From Limimaricola hongkongensis DSM 17492 (GTDB taxonomy: Bacteria; Pseudomonadota; Alphaproteobacteria; Rhodobacterales; Rhodobacteraceae): a DNA stretch of 64,000 nucleotides. Shown one piece after another: positions 15,968-24,914 of this stretch. The translations under genes and the position numbers were made by a program. The notes under the pieces were generated by a model. That model saw only the letters and a program-made list of their open reading frames with translations. It searched no databases and was not told the DNA's origin. The stretch lies in NCBI RefSeq assembly GCF_000600975.2, contig NZ_CM002675.1, forward strand, positions 21,338-85,337, given 5' to 3'. Numbering within the stretch: the first letter of the stretch is position 1; every line of letters starts with the position of its first letter.

Positions 15968-16963
15968 ATGCTCAATCACCCCAAGATTCTGGGCGCGGCA
16001 ACGCTCGCCGCGATGACGCTCGCGGCCCATGCGGCCCATGCGGCCCATGCGCAGGACGACTGCCCCGAGCGCGGCGCGCTCGATGCGATGTATTGCGACG
16101 CCGATGGCGATCTCGTGGCCGACGCGCCCGCCGACGAGGCCGCGCTGCGCGACCCCGACACGCTCGTCTTCGCCTATACGCCCGTCGAAGACCCCGCGAT
16201 CTACGAGGACATCTGGGAGCCCTTCATCACCCATCTCGAGGACGTCACCGGCAAGGACGTGCAGTTCTTCGCGGTGCAGTCCAACTCCGCCGAGGTGGAG
16301 GCGATGCGCTCCGGTCGCCTGCACATCGCGGGCTTCTCGACCGGGCCGACGCCCTATGCGGTGAACCTCGCGGGCGCCGTGCCCTTCGCGATCATGGGGT
16401 CGGATGACGGGCAGTTCGGCTACAAGCTGCAGCTCTACACGCAGGCCGACAGCGACATCCAGGAACCCGCCGACCTCGCGGGCAAGCGGATCGCGCATAC
16501 CTCGCCGACCTCGAACTCGGGCAACCTCGCGCCGCGCGCGCTCTTCCCCGATCTCGGCGTGGTGCCGGACGAGGATTACGAGGTCACCTATTCGGGCAGC
16601 CACGACCAGTCGATGCTCGGCGTGGTGGCGGGCGATTACGACGCCGCCCCCGTCGCCTCCGAAGTGGTCGACCGCATGGCCGAGCGCGGTCTCTACGACC
16701 CCGAAGAGGTCCGCATCGTCTGGGAAAGCGACCCCTTCCCGACCACATCCTACACCTATGCGCATGACCTTGCGCCCGAGCTGAAGCAGAAGATCGAAGA
16801 GGCGTTCTTCAGCTACGACTTCTCGGGCACGGCGCTCGGAGAGGAGTTCACCGGCGTCAGCAAGTTCATCCCCATCACCTATCAGGACCAGTGGGCGGTG
16901 ATCCGGCAGATCCAGAAGGCCAACGGCGTCGAGTACACCCCCGAAGGTCTCGCCGCCGAGTGA
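15968..16963 (+). CDS. phnD: Phosphonate-type ABC transporter substrate-binding protein (PhnD)
   Basis: Periplasmic binding protein of the PhnD/PtxB family, 331 residues. A Sec signal peptide ends in a run of Ala-Ala-His repeats (about residues 19-27) and AHAQ. Diagnostic segments are LVFAYTPVEDPAIYEDIWEPFITHLEDVTGKDVQFF, HIAGFSTGPTPYAVNLAG and the STSPTSNSG-like pocket AHTSPTSNSGNLAPR, which in relatives binds the phosphonate/phosphate oxyanion. Preceded by GGAGGAGG. First gene of phnD-phnC-phnE-phnE-HAD; a stem-loop separates it from phnC, so it is probably expressed above the rest. The acidic N-terminal insertion (about residues 30-58, many Asp/Glu) is not typical. Substrate may be a phosphonate, phosphite or phosphate ester. 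Confidence 0.92.
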   Translation: MLNHPKILGAATLAAMTLAAHAAHAAHAQDDCPERGALDAMYCDADGDLVADAPADEAALRDPDTLVFAYTPVEDPAIYEDIWEPFITHLEDVTGKDVQFFAVQSNSAEVEAMRSGRLHIAGFSTGPTPYAVNLAGAVPFAIMGSDDGQFGYKLQLYTQADSDIQEPADLAGKRIAHTSPTSNSGNLAPRALFPDLGVVPDEDYEVTYSGSHDQSMLGVVAGDYDAAPVASEVVDRMAERGLYDPEEVRIVWESDPFPTTSYTYAHDLAPELKQKIEEAFFSYDFSGTALGEEFTGVSKFIPITYQDQWAVIRQIQKANGVEYTPEGLAAE

Positions 16964-16970
16964 CGCGCAT

Positions 16971-17000
16971 GGCCCCGGCCCCCGCATCGGGGCCGGGGTC
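16971..17000 (+). terminator. Stem-loop between phnD and phnC
   Basis: GGCCCCGGCCCC, loop CGCATC, GGGGCCGGGGTC: a 12-bp stem (one G-T pair) between the phnD stop and the phnC ribosome binding site. No T run follows. Such a hairpin would protect the phnD message or cut read-through, giving more binding protein than membrane components. Confidence 0.55.
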
Positions 17001-17015
17001 CACAAGGAGAACGAC

Positions 17016-17792
17016 ATGCTGAAGATCAGCGACCTGGTAAAGCGCTATGGCGGCGGTGAGCCGGTCTTGAAGAATCTCGACCTCACCATCGAGGGCGAGA
17101 GCGTGGTGTCGATCATCGGCTCCTCCGGCGCGGGCAAATCGACGCTTCTGCGCTGCATCAACCGGTTGGTGGAGCCGACATCGGGCTCGATCACCCTCAA
17201 CGACACCGAGCTGACCCGCCTGCGGGGCGCCGAGCTGCGCCGGGCGCGGCGCAAGATCGGCATGGTGTTTCAGGGCTTCAACCTCGTCGACCGGCTGACC
17301 GTGATGGAGAACGTGCAATCCGGTCGGCTGGGCTACATCTCGACATGGGCCGCGCTGACCCGCCGCTATCCCAAGGACGACATCCGCCGCGCCTACGAGC
17401 TGATGGAGCGGGTCGGCATCGCGCATTACGCCGACAAGCGCGCCGATGAGCTGTCGGGCGGCGAACGCCAGCGCGTCGGCGTGGTCCGGGCGCTGATGCA
17501 GAAGCCCGAGATTCTTCTGGCCGACGAGCCGACCGCCTCGCTCGACCCCAAGACCTCCGAACAGATCATGGGCCTTCTGCGCGACCTCTCGCGCGAGCTG
17601 AAGCTGCCGGTGCTGATCAACATCCACAACGTGCACGAGGCGCGCGAATATACCGACCGCATCGTCGGCATGCGCTATGGCCGGATCATCTTCGACGATC
17701 TGCCGCAGGCGCTCGATCAGGAGGCGATGGACCGGATCTATTCGGGCAGCCCCGCCGCCGACCGCGCCGGCGGGCTGAAGGAGGCGTCATGA
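17016..17792 (+). CDS. phnC: Phosphonate-type ABC transporter ATP-binding protein (PhnC)
   Basis: 258-residue ATPase with Walker A GSSGAGKST (35-43), Q-loop FQGFNLVDRLTVMENV, signature LSGGERQRVG, Walker B LLADEPTASLDP and an H-loop region (INIHNVHEAR). The sequence 'VDRLTVMENV-x-x-GRLGY' is typical of PhnC. ATG at 17016 after AAGGAG. It energises the two PhnE permeases downstream, whose first ATG overlaps its stop. Confidence 0.94.
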   Translation: MLKISDLVKRYGGGEPVLKNLDLTIEGESVVSIIGSSGAGKSTLLRCINRLVEPTSGSITLNDTELTRLRGAELRRARRKIGMVFQGFNLVDRLTVMENVQSGRLGYISTWAALTRRYPKDDIRRAYELMERVGIAHYADKRADELSGGERQRVGVVRALMQKPEILLADEPTASLDPKTSEQIMGLLRDLSRELKLPVLINIHNVHEAREYTDRIVGMRYGRIIFDDLPQALDQEAMDRIYSGSPAADRAGGLKEAS

Positions 17793-18658
17793 GCCCCGCC
17801 CGGATCGACGGCCCAACCTCCGGCCCGGACGTGCCCGCGGGCGCCGCCGGCGGCGCCACCTCGGGCGCCACGGCCCCGCGCGACCACTGGCGCAAGCCGA
17901 GCTTCATCGCCAACCCGGTCGCCCGCTGGCTCGTCTATGGCGGCGCGATCCTCTATGTCGTCTGGACCTTGGGCACGTTGCCGATCGACTGGCCCCGCGT
18001 CGCCGAAGGCGTGGAGCGCGCGGGCCGCATCTTCGGCGGGGCCTTCCCGCCGAGCTTCGAACGCTCGGGCCTTCTGATCGACGGCTTTCTCGAAAGCCTC
18101 AAGATCGCGATCCTCGCCACCTTCGGCGGCGTTCTGCTGTCGATCCCGATCGCCTTCATGGCCGCGCGCAACATCGTGCCCCGCGCCGTGTTCTATCTGG
18201 GCCGCGCCATCATCATCGTCGCGCGCAGCTTTCACCCCGTCATCGTCGCGATCATCTTCGTCAAGGCGGTCGGCTTCGGGCCGCTGGCCGGTGTGCTGAC
18301 GCTCATCGTCTATTCCATCGGCTTCGTCGCCAAGATGCTGGCCGAGCGGATCGAGGAGATCGATTTCGGCCAGGTCGAGGCGATGCGCGCCGCCGGTGCC
18401 CCGTATCTGTCGACCCTGATCTACGCCGTGGTGCCGCAGATCATGCCGCGTCAGGTCGGTCTCACCATCTACCAGCTCGACAGCAACCTGCGCGCCTCCG
18501 CCGTGGTCGGCATCGTCGGCGCGGGCGGCATCGGCTCGACGCTGGCCAACGCCTTCGGCCGCTATGACTATGATTTCGCGCTGGCCATCACCATGGTCAT
18601 CGTCGGCGCGATCCTTCTGTCCGAGGCCGTGTCGGGCCAGATCAGGAAACGCCTATGA
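17789..18658 (+). CDS. phnE: Phosphonate-type ABC transporter permease (PhnE), first copy
   Basis: 289 residues. A Gly/Ala-rich soluble N-terminus (about 1-35) is followed by a first membrane helix (WLVYGGAILYVVWTL) and then the binding-protein-dependent permease domain (SLKIAILATFGGVLLSIP onward) with the EAA loop EAMRAAGAPYLSTLIYAVVPQIMP. The GAGGIGSTL segment is typical of PhnE. Overlaps both phnC and the next permease by 4 bp. Confidence 0.92.
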   Translation: MSPARIDGPTSGPDVPAGAAGGATSGATAPRDHWRKPSFIANPVARWLVYGGAILYVVWTLGTLPIDWPRVAEGVERAGRIFGGAFPPSFERSGLLIDGFLESLKIAILATFGGVLLSIPIAFMAARNIVPRAVFYLGRAIIIVARSFHPVIVAIIFVKAVGFGPLAGVLTLIVYSIGFVAKMLAERIEEIDFGQVEAMRAAGAPYLSTLIYAVVPQIMPRQVGLTIYQLDSNLRASAVVGIVGAGGIGSTLANAFGRYDYDFALAITMVIVGAILLSEAVSGQIRKRL

Positions 18659-19458
18659 CCCTCTCGGATGCCCGCCGCGACGACTGGACCCGCTTTTCGC
18701 TCAAGCAGCGTCTGCAACGCTACGCCGTGCTCGCGTTCACGCTTCTGGCCATCGCATGGGCCGTCTCCTCGATCGAGGTGATCTGGGCCTGGGTCTGGGA
18801 CGCGCCCGAACAGATGGGCGATCTGTTTGGCCGGATGATCCCGCCCGACCCGACCAACCTCGCCGCGATCCTGCGGGTGCTGTGGGAAACGGTGAATATC
18901 GCCACCATCGCCACCGCCTTCGCGGTGATCCTGTCGCTCCCGGTCGCATGGCTCGCCGCGCAGAACACCACGCCGAACCGCGCCACGCTCTGGGTCGGGC
19001 GCTTCATCCTCGTCTCCTCGCGCTCGATCAACACCATCATCTGGGCGCTTCTGTTCGTCGCCATCTTCGGCCCCGGCATCGTCGCGGGCATCGTCGCGAT
19101 CATGTTCCGCTCCATCGGCTTCGTCGGCAAGCTTCTGGGCGAGGCGATCGAGGAGATCGACAAGCGCCCCGTAGAGGCGCTCGAGGCCACGGGCGCGTCG
19201 CGTTTCAAGGTGATCGCCTATGCCATCGTGCCGCAGGTCATGCCGACCTTCTGGGCGGTGTCGATCCTGCGCTGGGACATCAATCTGCGCGAATCCACCG
19301 TGCTCGGCCTCGTCGGCGCGGGCGGCATCGGCATCATCCTTCAGGGCGCGATCGACACCTTCAACTGGCGCGAAGCGGCCACCGTGCTCCTGGCGATCCT
19401 CGGGCTGGTGATCCTGGGCGAGATCGTCTCGGCCTGGCTGCGCCGCCGGATCCTGTGA
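18655..19458 (+). CDS. phnE: Phosphonate-type ABC transporter permease (PhnE), second copy
   Basis: 267 residues, paralogue of the preceding permease; transporters of this class often have two PhnE genes that pair as a heterodimer. Membrane helices around residues 24-43 and from about 78, with the EAA loop EALEATGASRFKVIAYAIVPQVMP and GLVGAGGIGIIL. Its stop overlaps the GTG start of the HAD phosphatase gene, so the hydrolase is made together with the transporter. Confidence 0.92.
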   Translation: MTLSDARRDDWTRFSLKQRLQRYAVLAFTLLAIAWAVSSIEVIWAWVWDAPEQMGDLFGRMIPPDPTNLAAILRVLWETVNIATIATAFAVILSLPVAWLAAQNTTPNRATLWVGRFILVSSRSINTIIWALLFVAIFGPGIVAGIVAIMFRSIGFVGKLLGEAIEEIDKRPVEALEATGASRFKVIAYAIVPQVMPTFWAVSILRWDINLRESTVLGLVGAGGIGIILQGAIDTFNWREAATVLLAILGLVILGEIVSAWLRRRIL

Positions 19459-20366
19459 CCGGCCCGGCCCCCGACGGGCACGCGGCCTTCGCCGCCTACC
19501 TGGCGATCCGCCACCGCCTGCCCCCCGCCCCGCCGGGGGCGGGCTTTGGCCGCGCCGCCGATCTCGGCGCCATCGCCGCGCCCTTCGACGTGATCCTGTT
19601 CGACGCCTACGGCGTGCTCAATGTCGGCGAAACCCCGATCCTCGGCGCCGCCCGCCGCATCGCCGAACTGCGCGAAAGCGGCAAGCGGGTGATGGTGGTG
19701 TCGAACTCCGCGGGCTATCCGAAACGCGCCATGATGCGCCGCTTCGAAAGCCTCGGCTTCGACTTCGCCCCCGACGAGGTCGTCACCTCGCGCGAGGCGC
19801 TGTTCACCCGTCTCGGCTACGCGCCGCCGCGCCTGTGGGGGGTGATGCTTGGCCCCGGCCATGGGTTGCGCGAATTCGAAGGGATCGACGCGCACATGCT
19901 GCTCGACGACGCGGCGGCCTATGACCGCGCGGAGGGCTTCCTGCTGGTCGGCGCGGATGGCTGGACCGACCGGCGCCAGCGGCTTCTGGCGGCGAGCCTG
20001 CGCGCGCGGCCCCGCCCGGTTCTGGTCGGCAACCCCGACCTCGTCGCCCCGCGCGAAGGCGGGCTGACGCTGGAGCCCGGCCATTTCGCCCATGCGCTGG
20101 CCGATGACGGGCTGTGCCGCCCCGAATTCTGCGGCAAGCCGTTCCGCACGATCTTCGATCTCGCGCTGGCGCGGCTCGACCCCGCGCCCGACCCGGCCCG
20201 CGTGCTGATGGTCGGCGACACGCTGCACACCGACATCCTCGGCGCGCGCGCCATGGGCTTTGCCACGGCGCTGGTGACCGACCACGGCCCGCTGGCGGGC
20301 GCGGATGTCGTCGCGGCGATCGACGCCGCCGGGATCATGCCCGATTTCGTGATCCCGCATATCTGA
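19455..20366 (+). CDS. HAD-superfamily (class IIA-like) hydrolase coupled to the phn-type transporter
   Basis: 303-residue cytoplasmic phosphatase-type protein. Motif I reads FDAYGVLN: the nucleophile Asp is present, but the second Asp of the usual DxD is Tyr, as in haloacid dehalogenases and some NagD-like proteins. Motif II is VVSNSAGYPKRAM, a large class II cap follows, Lys (FCGKPFRTIFD) and motif IV (VLMVGDTLHTDILGARAMG) are intact. It starts with GTG at 19455, coupled to the second permease. Co-expression suggests that it acts on the imported compound or a product of it, for example by removing phosphate. The exact substrate is not predictable; class IIA members hydrolyse glycerol phosphate, phosphoglycolate or nucleotide phosphates. 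Confidence 0.8.
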   Translation: MTGPAPDGHAAFAAYLAIRHRLPPAPPGAGFGRAADLGAIAAPFDVILFDAYGVLNVGETPILGAARRIAELRESGKRVMVVSNSAGYPKRAMMRRFESLGFDFAPDEVVTSREALFTRLGYAPPRLWGVMLGPGHGLREFEGIDAHMLLDDAAAYDRAEGFLLVGADGWTDRRQRLLAASLRARPRPVLVGNPDLVAPREGGLTLEPGHFAHALADDGLCRPEFCGKPFRTIFDLALARLDPAPDPARVLMVGDTLHTDILGARAMGFATALVTDHGPLAGADVVAAIDAAGIMPDFVIPHI

Positions 20367-20369
20367 AGC

Positions 20370-20391
20370 GGGGGGCCGCGCACGGCCCCCC
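20370..20391. terminator. Hairpin between the convergent HAD and glpQ-like genes
   Basis: GGGGGGCCG, loop CGCA, CGGCCCCCC: a perfect 9-bp stem three bases after the HAD stop, in the 57-bp gap to the end of the opposite gene. Likely a two-way terminator, though without a T run. Confidence 0.6.
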
Positions 20392-20423
20392 CTGCCCCTC
20401 TCGGAGCCCGTCTCAGGCCCCTC

Positions 20424-21668
20424 TCAGAGCCCCATGCAGTTGGCGTAATAGGTCACCGTGGCGGGCCAGTCCGAAAAGATCCCCTCGACGCCCACATCCT
20501 GCGCCAGCGCGTCGACCATGGCATAGGTGTCGCCGTCATCGTCGATGACATCGCTCACCGACTGGAAATACCAGCCACCGCCCGCGGCCAGCGGGCCCGA
20601 ACGCTCCAGCGACCACGCGATGATCTTCAGCCCGGCCGCCTTGGCCTCCTCGGCATAGGGCGACGCCACGATCTCGCCCGCCTCGTCCGTGGTCACCAGC
20701 ATCCACATCGGCGGCGCGATGTAGTTCACGCCCATCTCGGCCAGCTCGGCCATCGTCGGCTTGAAGCTCGACGGGTCCATCGGGTCGATCAGCCCCTCGT
20801 CGTCATCCTCGGCCTCGTAGCGATCGTCGAGATAGACCGCCTGCGCGCCGAACTCCGGCTCGTTCTCGATCCAGTACTTGATGTCGTCGAGATTGAAGCT
20901 CTGCGCCCAGACGCGGGACGGGTCGATCCCCGCCGCCTTGTACTCGTCGATCAGCTTTTGCGCATAGTCTTCCTGGCTGAATCCGTCATGCGGCATCTCG
21001 ACCGAGGCCGCCTTCAGCTCGGGCGTGAAATCCGCGCCGAGGCTGTCGATCAGGGCGATCGACTCGGCATGGGTCATCAGCTGCGTGCCGTCGACATAAA
21101 GATCGGTGCGCCACGCCGCGGTGCCGCCCTGGAACTCCTCCGCCGTCGTCGCCGTCTTGTCGGCGGCATCCATCTTCGGGTTCAGCTCGCGGAACTCGGC
21201 CAGCGTGATGTCCGAGGTCCGGCATTCGGCGGCGGCCTCCGTGCCCTCGCCCGCCGGGGTGAAGGGGCTGGTGCATTTCGCGCCGAGATCCGAGACGACG
21301 ATATCGGTCGTCGTGGCAAGATCGTTCTGCGCGTGGCGGCAGACCAGCTCGTGATCGGCGGTGAAGGTCACGTCGCATTCGACGATGCCCGCGCCCTGCC
21401 GCGCGCCCGCGACATAGGATTGCCTGGTGTGCTCGGGGATCATCATCGGCGCGCCGCGATGCGCGATCGAAAACGCCGTGCGCTCGGGCGACTGGCCCTG
21501 GCAGGACATCAGCTTGTCCTTGAGCGGGCCGTCCTGCATCGCCTCGATCAGGAAAAAGGGTCTTTCGCCATAGCTCAGCGCGCCGCCCGCGCCCTCGGCC
21601 ATGTGGCTTTCGGCCAGCGCCATGCCCGGCAGCGCCGTGGCCAGCGCCAGCAGTCCCAGTCGTGTCAT
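20424..21668 (-). CDS. glpQ: Periplasmic glycerophosphodiester phosphodiesterase
   Basis: Hydrolyses glycerophosphodiesters to glycerol 3-phosphate and an alcohol. The 414-residue product begins with a Sec signal peptide ([19 protein letters not shown]) and carries the GDPD motifs: [19 protein letters not shown] with the catalytic His-Arg, [18 protein letters not shown], and the C-terminal [10 protein letters not shown]. The central insertion with several acidic stretches (around [15 protein letters not shown]) is longer than in E. coli GlpQ. It faces the phn-type transporter and HAD phosphatase, and a shared role in using phosphate esters from outside the cell is plausible but unproven. No glpF/ugp genes are adjacent. 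Confidence 0.88.
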   Translation of the reverse strand: MTRLGLLALATALPGMALAESHMAEGAGGALSYGERPFFLIEAMQDGPLKDKLMSCQGQSPERTAFSIAHRGAPMMIPEHTRQSYVAGARQGAGIVECDVTFTADHELVCRHAQNDLATTTDIVVSDLGAKCTSPFTPAGEGTEAAAECRTSDITLAEFRELNPKMDAADKTATTAEEFQGGTAAWRTDLYVDGTQLMTHAESIALIDSLGADFTPELKAASVEMPHDGFSQEDYAQKLIDEYKAAGIDPSRVWAQSFNLDDIKYWIENEPEFGAQAVYLDDRYEAEDDDEGLIDPMDPSSFKPTMAELAEMGVNYIAPPMWMLVTTDEAGEIVASPYAEEAKAAGLKIIAWSLERSGPLAAGGGWYFQSVSDVIDDDGDTYAMVDALAQDVGVEGIFSDWPATVTYYANCMGL

Positions 21669-21985
21669 GTGTCGTCCTCCCTTGGTGTCAGGACCGGTCT
21701 CGATGCCGGTCTTCTGCCCGCCCAGACTAAGCGCACCGCGACGTTTCGATAAAGCTTTTGTAAAACCTCAGATTGCGTCTTTTCCCGCCCGCCCGACCGC
21801 GCGCCCGCCCGGCGCGCCGGGGCCGCCACGCTTGATTTATCGCGGACAGCCGCCATATTCGGGGCGGCTGACGTTATCTTTTTCGACCCTTCTGTCTCCG
21901 CTTGGACGGCTCAGTTGATCGATCCAGACTGCAACGCCGCACCGCCCGCATGTCGCGGGCGGCCCACCATACAGGAGACACGGAC

Positions 21986-22192
21986 ATGGCCACTGGCACC
22001 GTGAAATGGTTCAACACCACCAAGGGCTTCGGCTTCATCGCGCCCGACACCGGCGGCAAGGACGTCTTCGTCCACATTTCCGCCGTCGAGCGCTCGGGGC
22101 TGAACGGCCTCGCCGACGATCAGAAGGTGTCCTTCGACATTGAATCCGGCCGCGACGGCCGCGAATCGGCGGTGAACCTGGCGCTCGCCTGA
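21986..22192 (+). CDS. cspA: Cold-shock (CspA-family) RNA-binding protein
   Basis: 68 residues, a single OB-fold cold-shock domain: [21 protein letters not shown] with RNP-1 (KGFGFI) and DVFVHIS as RNP-2. RNA chaperone, cytoplasmic. Ribosome binding site CAGGAGAC precedes the ATG. The 317-bp gap upstream (21669-21985) contains the leftward glpQ promoter region (AT-rich around 21735-21780) and probably a long 5' untranslated region for this gene, as is common for csp mRNAs; nothing else was seen there. A strong terminator follows. Confidence 0.95.
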   Translation: MATGTVKWFNTTKGFGFIAPDTGGKDVFVHISAVERSGLNGLADDQKVSFDIESGRDGRESAVNLALA

Positions 22193-22216
22193 ACGCCTGA
22201 CATCACCGACCGGACA

Positions 22217-22243
22217 AGCGGGGCCCTCGGGCCCCGCTTTTTC
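22217..22243 (+). terminator. Rho-independent terminator of the csp gene
   Basis: AGCGGGGCC, loop CTCG, GGCCCCGCT followed by TTTTT (22239 onward): a 9-bp GC-rich stem and a T run, 25 bases after the csp stop. The clearest intrinsic terminator in the window. Confidence 0.9.
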
Positions 22244-22335
22244 GTTGCGGCGGAAGCAAACGTCAGTTTCGCTTCCGCCGCCCGCTTTATTCATTCAATT
22301 GCAAAGCTTTACGACGAAAACCGAAGGTGATGCCT

Positions 22336-23421
22336 TCACTCCGCCCGCGCGTCGATCAGCCGTTCCAGCAGCCGTTCGGCCAGCGCCCTTCGCCCCGCCT
22401 CGTCAAGATCGCCCTGCCCGTCCAGCGTCAGCACGATCCGCGCGCCATCGCCGCGCACCGTGGCGCGCGCCCCGTCCGGCAGCACCGTCTCGGCCAGCGG
22501 CGGCGGCGCGGCCCGGCGTGGCCGCCCGCCCCGCGCCGCGTCGCGCGGCGCCTTTTCCAGCGGCCCGAGCACCGCGTCTAGCAGCGCCCATTCGGCCGCG
22601 GCATCCTCCGCCTCGCCCCGCTCCAGCGCAGTGCGCAGTTTCGCGGCGAAACCGGCCTTGAGCGCCGCGGCGAGCCGCAGCCCCGCCGCCTCGGACAGCT
22701 CGCGCCCATGCGACAGCACGTCGCCCAGCTCGTAATGCACCAGCGCGAAGGAGCGGATCTTGGAGCGCTTGGCCTTGGAGGCGGCGGCAAAGATCGTATC
22801 GACCGCCGCCTCCATCGACGCGAACGCCCCCAGATGCGCCGCGACGGCGGCGATGCGGCCACGTTCATAGGGCGTCAGCTGCGCCCGGATCTCGTTTTCC
22901 TCGACCATCGCGGCATAGGCATCGCCCGCCTCGACCGCCGGGCGGATGATCGCCCGCGCGGTGGGCGGCGTGCCCTCTTCCGCGCCGATCCGCGCCAGCG
23001 CCCGCACCCGCCGCCAGCCGGAGACGAGCCCGTAGCGCCCCTCTCCGAGATCGACCACCTCGATCGGCAGGCGCTGGCCATTGGCGCGGATCGAGGCGAT
23101 CAGCTCCTCCATCGCCTCGGCGTCGGTTTCGACCCTGTCGCGGGTCAGGTGGTTCACCGCGATCCGGTCGAGCGGCAGGGTGACGATCACCCGCCCCTCG
23201 GCCTGTGCGTCGCGCCACGCCGCCGCCTCGGAAGTGGTGCGGGCCTCCTGCGCGCGATCGGTCGCGGGACGGGCATCGCGGCCGGTCGCCGCCTCCGAGG
23301 CGACCTGCGCGATCGGCGCGGCGAAACCACCCGGGCCGGGGCCGGGTTTCGCGGCGAAACCGGCCTCGATCTCGGCCAGCGCCCGCGGATCGGGGGCCTC
23401 AAGCGTCCTGCGTCTGGCCAT
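22336..23421 (-). CDS. parB: ParB-family plasmid partition protein
   Basis: CTP-dependent centromere-binding protein for replicon partition, 361 residues. The ParB/Sulfiredoxin domain is visible at about 75-200: VIVTLPLDRIAVNHLTRDR, ELIASIRANGQRLPIEVV, GRYGLVSGWRRVRAL, and the box with EENEIRAQLTPYERG (ENxxR motif typical for ParB CTP binding). A helix-turn-helix region follows (about 210-260) and a basic Gly/Arg/Pro linker near 300 leads to a C-terminal dimerisation domain. It overlaps parA by 23 bp, forming parA-parB. Two GGTTTCGC(G)GCGAAACC palindromes fall inside the gene and show up in the protein as FAAK. Confidence 0.92.
   Translation of the reverse strand: MARRRTLEAPDPRALAEIEAGFAAKPGPGPGGFAAPIAQVASEAATGRDARPATDRAQEARTTSEAAAWRDAQAEGRVIVTLPLDRIAVNHLTRDRVETDAEAMEELIASIRANGQRLPIEVVDLGEGRYGLVSGWRRVRALARIGAEEGTPPTARAIIRPAVEAGDAYAAMVEENEIRAQLTPYERGRIAAVAAHLGAFASMEAAVDTIFAAASKAKRSKIRSFALVHYELGDVLSHGRELSEAAGLRLAAALKAGFAAKLRTALERGEAEDAAAEWALLDAVLGPLEKAPRDAARGGRPRRAAPPPLAETVLPDGARATVRGDGARIVLTLDGQGDLDEAGRRALAERLLERLIDARAE
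22638..22652. other. parS: parS-like palindrome 1, inside parB
   Basis: GTTTCGCGGCGAAAC, 7-bp arms around a central G, with A and C as outer bases so that the outermost pair of the 17-bp form is broken. Same core as the sites at 23345, 24097 and (inverted) 24915. Confidence 0.7.
23345..23361. other. parS: parS-like palindrome 2, inside parB near its 5' end
   Basis: Full 17-bp form GGTTTCGCGGCGAAACC. A right half-site (GCGAAACC) lies close by at 23321-23328. Located in the part of parB coding for a low-complexity N-terminal stretch, so the DNA site rather than the protein may be what is kept. Confidence 0.75.
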
Positions 23422-24802
23422 GCGTTTCCTCCTGTTCCTCGATCATGTCGCGGTACCAGCTGCCCAAGAGCAGCTCCTTGAACTCGGCATAGGTGCGGTC
23501 GAAGGCCTCGCGGCCGCGCAGGTAGGTCTCGCGGTTGAAGTCGCGGTAATCGGCCTCGTAGATGCCGTTGATCTGTTCACCGGCCTGTCCGACGAGGGCG
23601 GTGAATTCCTGCCGGTAGGCGGTCATGAAATCACCGAAATAGGCCTGGATCACGTTGGCCAGATCGGTCTGCTGGCCCGCGTCGTAGCGGGTGATGATGG
23701 CGCGCACCACGTCCCATTCGAACCGCATCTCGGGCAATCCCGCCCGCCTGCGCTGCGCGTTCTCGCCTTCCTCGATCGAGGCGAAGGTCGAATAGAGCAT
23801 GTCGAAGAACCGGCCCGTCGAGTCGAATTCAAGGAAGGACGCGCCAAGCGGCACCAGCAGGATGTCGGCGGCGGAGAGCGAGTTGATGGTCAGATAGCCA
23901 AGCGCGGGGGGCGTGTCGAGAAACACGATGTCGTAGTCGTCGAGCACGCCTTCCTCGTTCAGCGCGTTGTTGAGCGCATCCCACAGCGACCAGGATTTCA
24001 GGTTCATGCGCCAGACCGGGATCTGGAATTCCGACCAGTAGAGATTCAGCTGCGCGCCGATCAGGTCGATATTGGGCCAATGCGTCGACTGGATCAGGTT
24101 TCGCGGCGAAACCTCCAGCGCCTCTGTCAGGGTCTCGTCGAGGGGCAGGGCCGGTTCGCCGCGCGCCTCGCGCACGAGGTTCTCCTGCTGCACCGCGCGG
24201 GCATAGTCGCGGGCCAGGAGCGGGAAGACGGTCTGCCATTCATCCGCGACCTTGCCGCCCAGAAGCGAGGTCATCGAGGCCTGGCTGTCGAGGTCGATCA
24301 CCAGCACCTTGTAGCCGTCGAGCGCGGCGGCCATGGCGAGGTGCACGCAGGTCGTGGTCTTGCCCGAGCCGCCCTTGAAATTGGCGACGGCGGTGATCTT
24401 GGCCGGTTGCCCCTCGGGGCGCCAGGGGCGGTATTCCTTGTTGGCGGCGCCTTCCTGCGCGAAATGCCTGCGCAGCTTCAGCACGTCGTCGAGGCTGAAC
24501 CATTTCGCCCCGGCTTCGCCGTCGCCCTGGGGCAGGTCGGGGTTGGCCTTGAGCACCCGGCGCAGATGCGCGGCGGCGACCGGGATCAGGTAGCGGGTGA
24601 TTTCCCAGATCGAAAACCGGCGCAGCGATTTCGTGCCGTCGGGGGCATAGCCGCGCCGGGCCATGTCGTCGCGGCCCCGGGCGCAGAAGGTGGCGGCCTT
24701 GGCGAATCGCGTGGTGTCGACGCGGGGGCCAAGCCGCGCCGCGGCGCGGGCCGGGTCGATGTTGTGAAAGGGCGGTGAGGTCGTTTCCGCGCGCTTGGTC
24801 AT
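23399..24802 (-). CDS. parA: ParA-family plasmid partition ATPase
   Basis: Deviant-Walker ATPase that positions replicon copies with ParB, 467 residues. An N-terminal domain of about 135 residues with a MerR-like DNA-binding block (RFSIWEITRYLIPVAAAHLRRVLKANPDLPQG) precedes the ATPase: deviant Walker A FKGGSGKTTT (about 155), VLVIDLDSQASMTSLLG, and IVFLDTPPALGYL. Such an N-terminal domain is typical of plasmid RepA/ParA that autoregulates its promoter. ATG at 24802 was chosen since the protein then starts as expected (MTKRAETTSPP) with GAAGG upstream. A parS-like palindrome is inside the gene at 24097-24113 and another is about 113 bp upstream. Confidence 0.93.
   Translation of the reverse strand: MTKRAETTSPPFHNIDPARAAARLGPRVDTTRFAKAATFCARGRDDMARRGYAPDGTKSLRRFSIWEITRYLIPVAAAHLRRVLKANPDLPQGDGEAGAKWFSLDDVLKLRRHFAQEGAANKEYRPWRPEGQPAKITAVANFKGGSGKTTTCVHLAMAAALDGYKVLVIDLDSQASMTSLLGGKVADEWQTVFPLLARDYARAVQQENLVREARGEPALPLDETLTEALEVSPRNLIQSTHWPNIDLIGAQLNLYWSEFQIPVWRMNLKSWSLWDALNNALNEEGVLDDYDIVFLDTPPALGYLTINSLSAADILLVPLGASFLEFDSTGRFFDMLYSTFASIEEGENAQRRRAGLPEMRFEWDVVRAIITRYDAGQQTDLANVIQAYFGDFMTAYRQEFTALVGQAGEQINGIYEADYRDFNRETYLRGREAFDRTYAEFKELLLGSWYRDMIEEQEETHGQTQDA
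24097..24113. other. parS: parS-like palindrome 3, inside parA
   Basis: Full 17-bp form GGTTTCGCGGCGAAACC within the parA coding region. Confidence 0.7.
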
Positions 24803-24914
24803 GCGAAGCCTTCTGTCATGTGCGTCGTTCGAACTGGTATCGATCGAACCCTCGCACATCATCCGCGACAGCGGAATACTCCATGTCGCGGCCCGGAACA
24901 CCGAGAAGGCGGTG

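Noticed and set aside
22193..22335. Small gene between csp and parB
   Set aside because: Only the csp terminator and short frames without a ribosome binding site.
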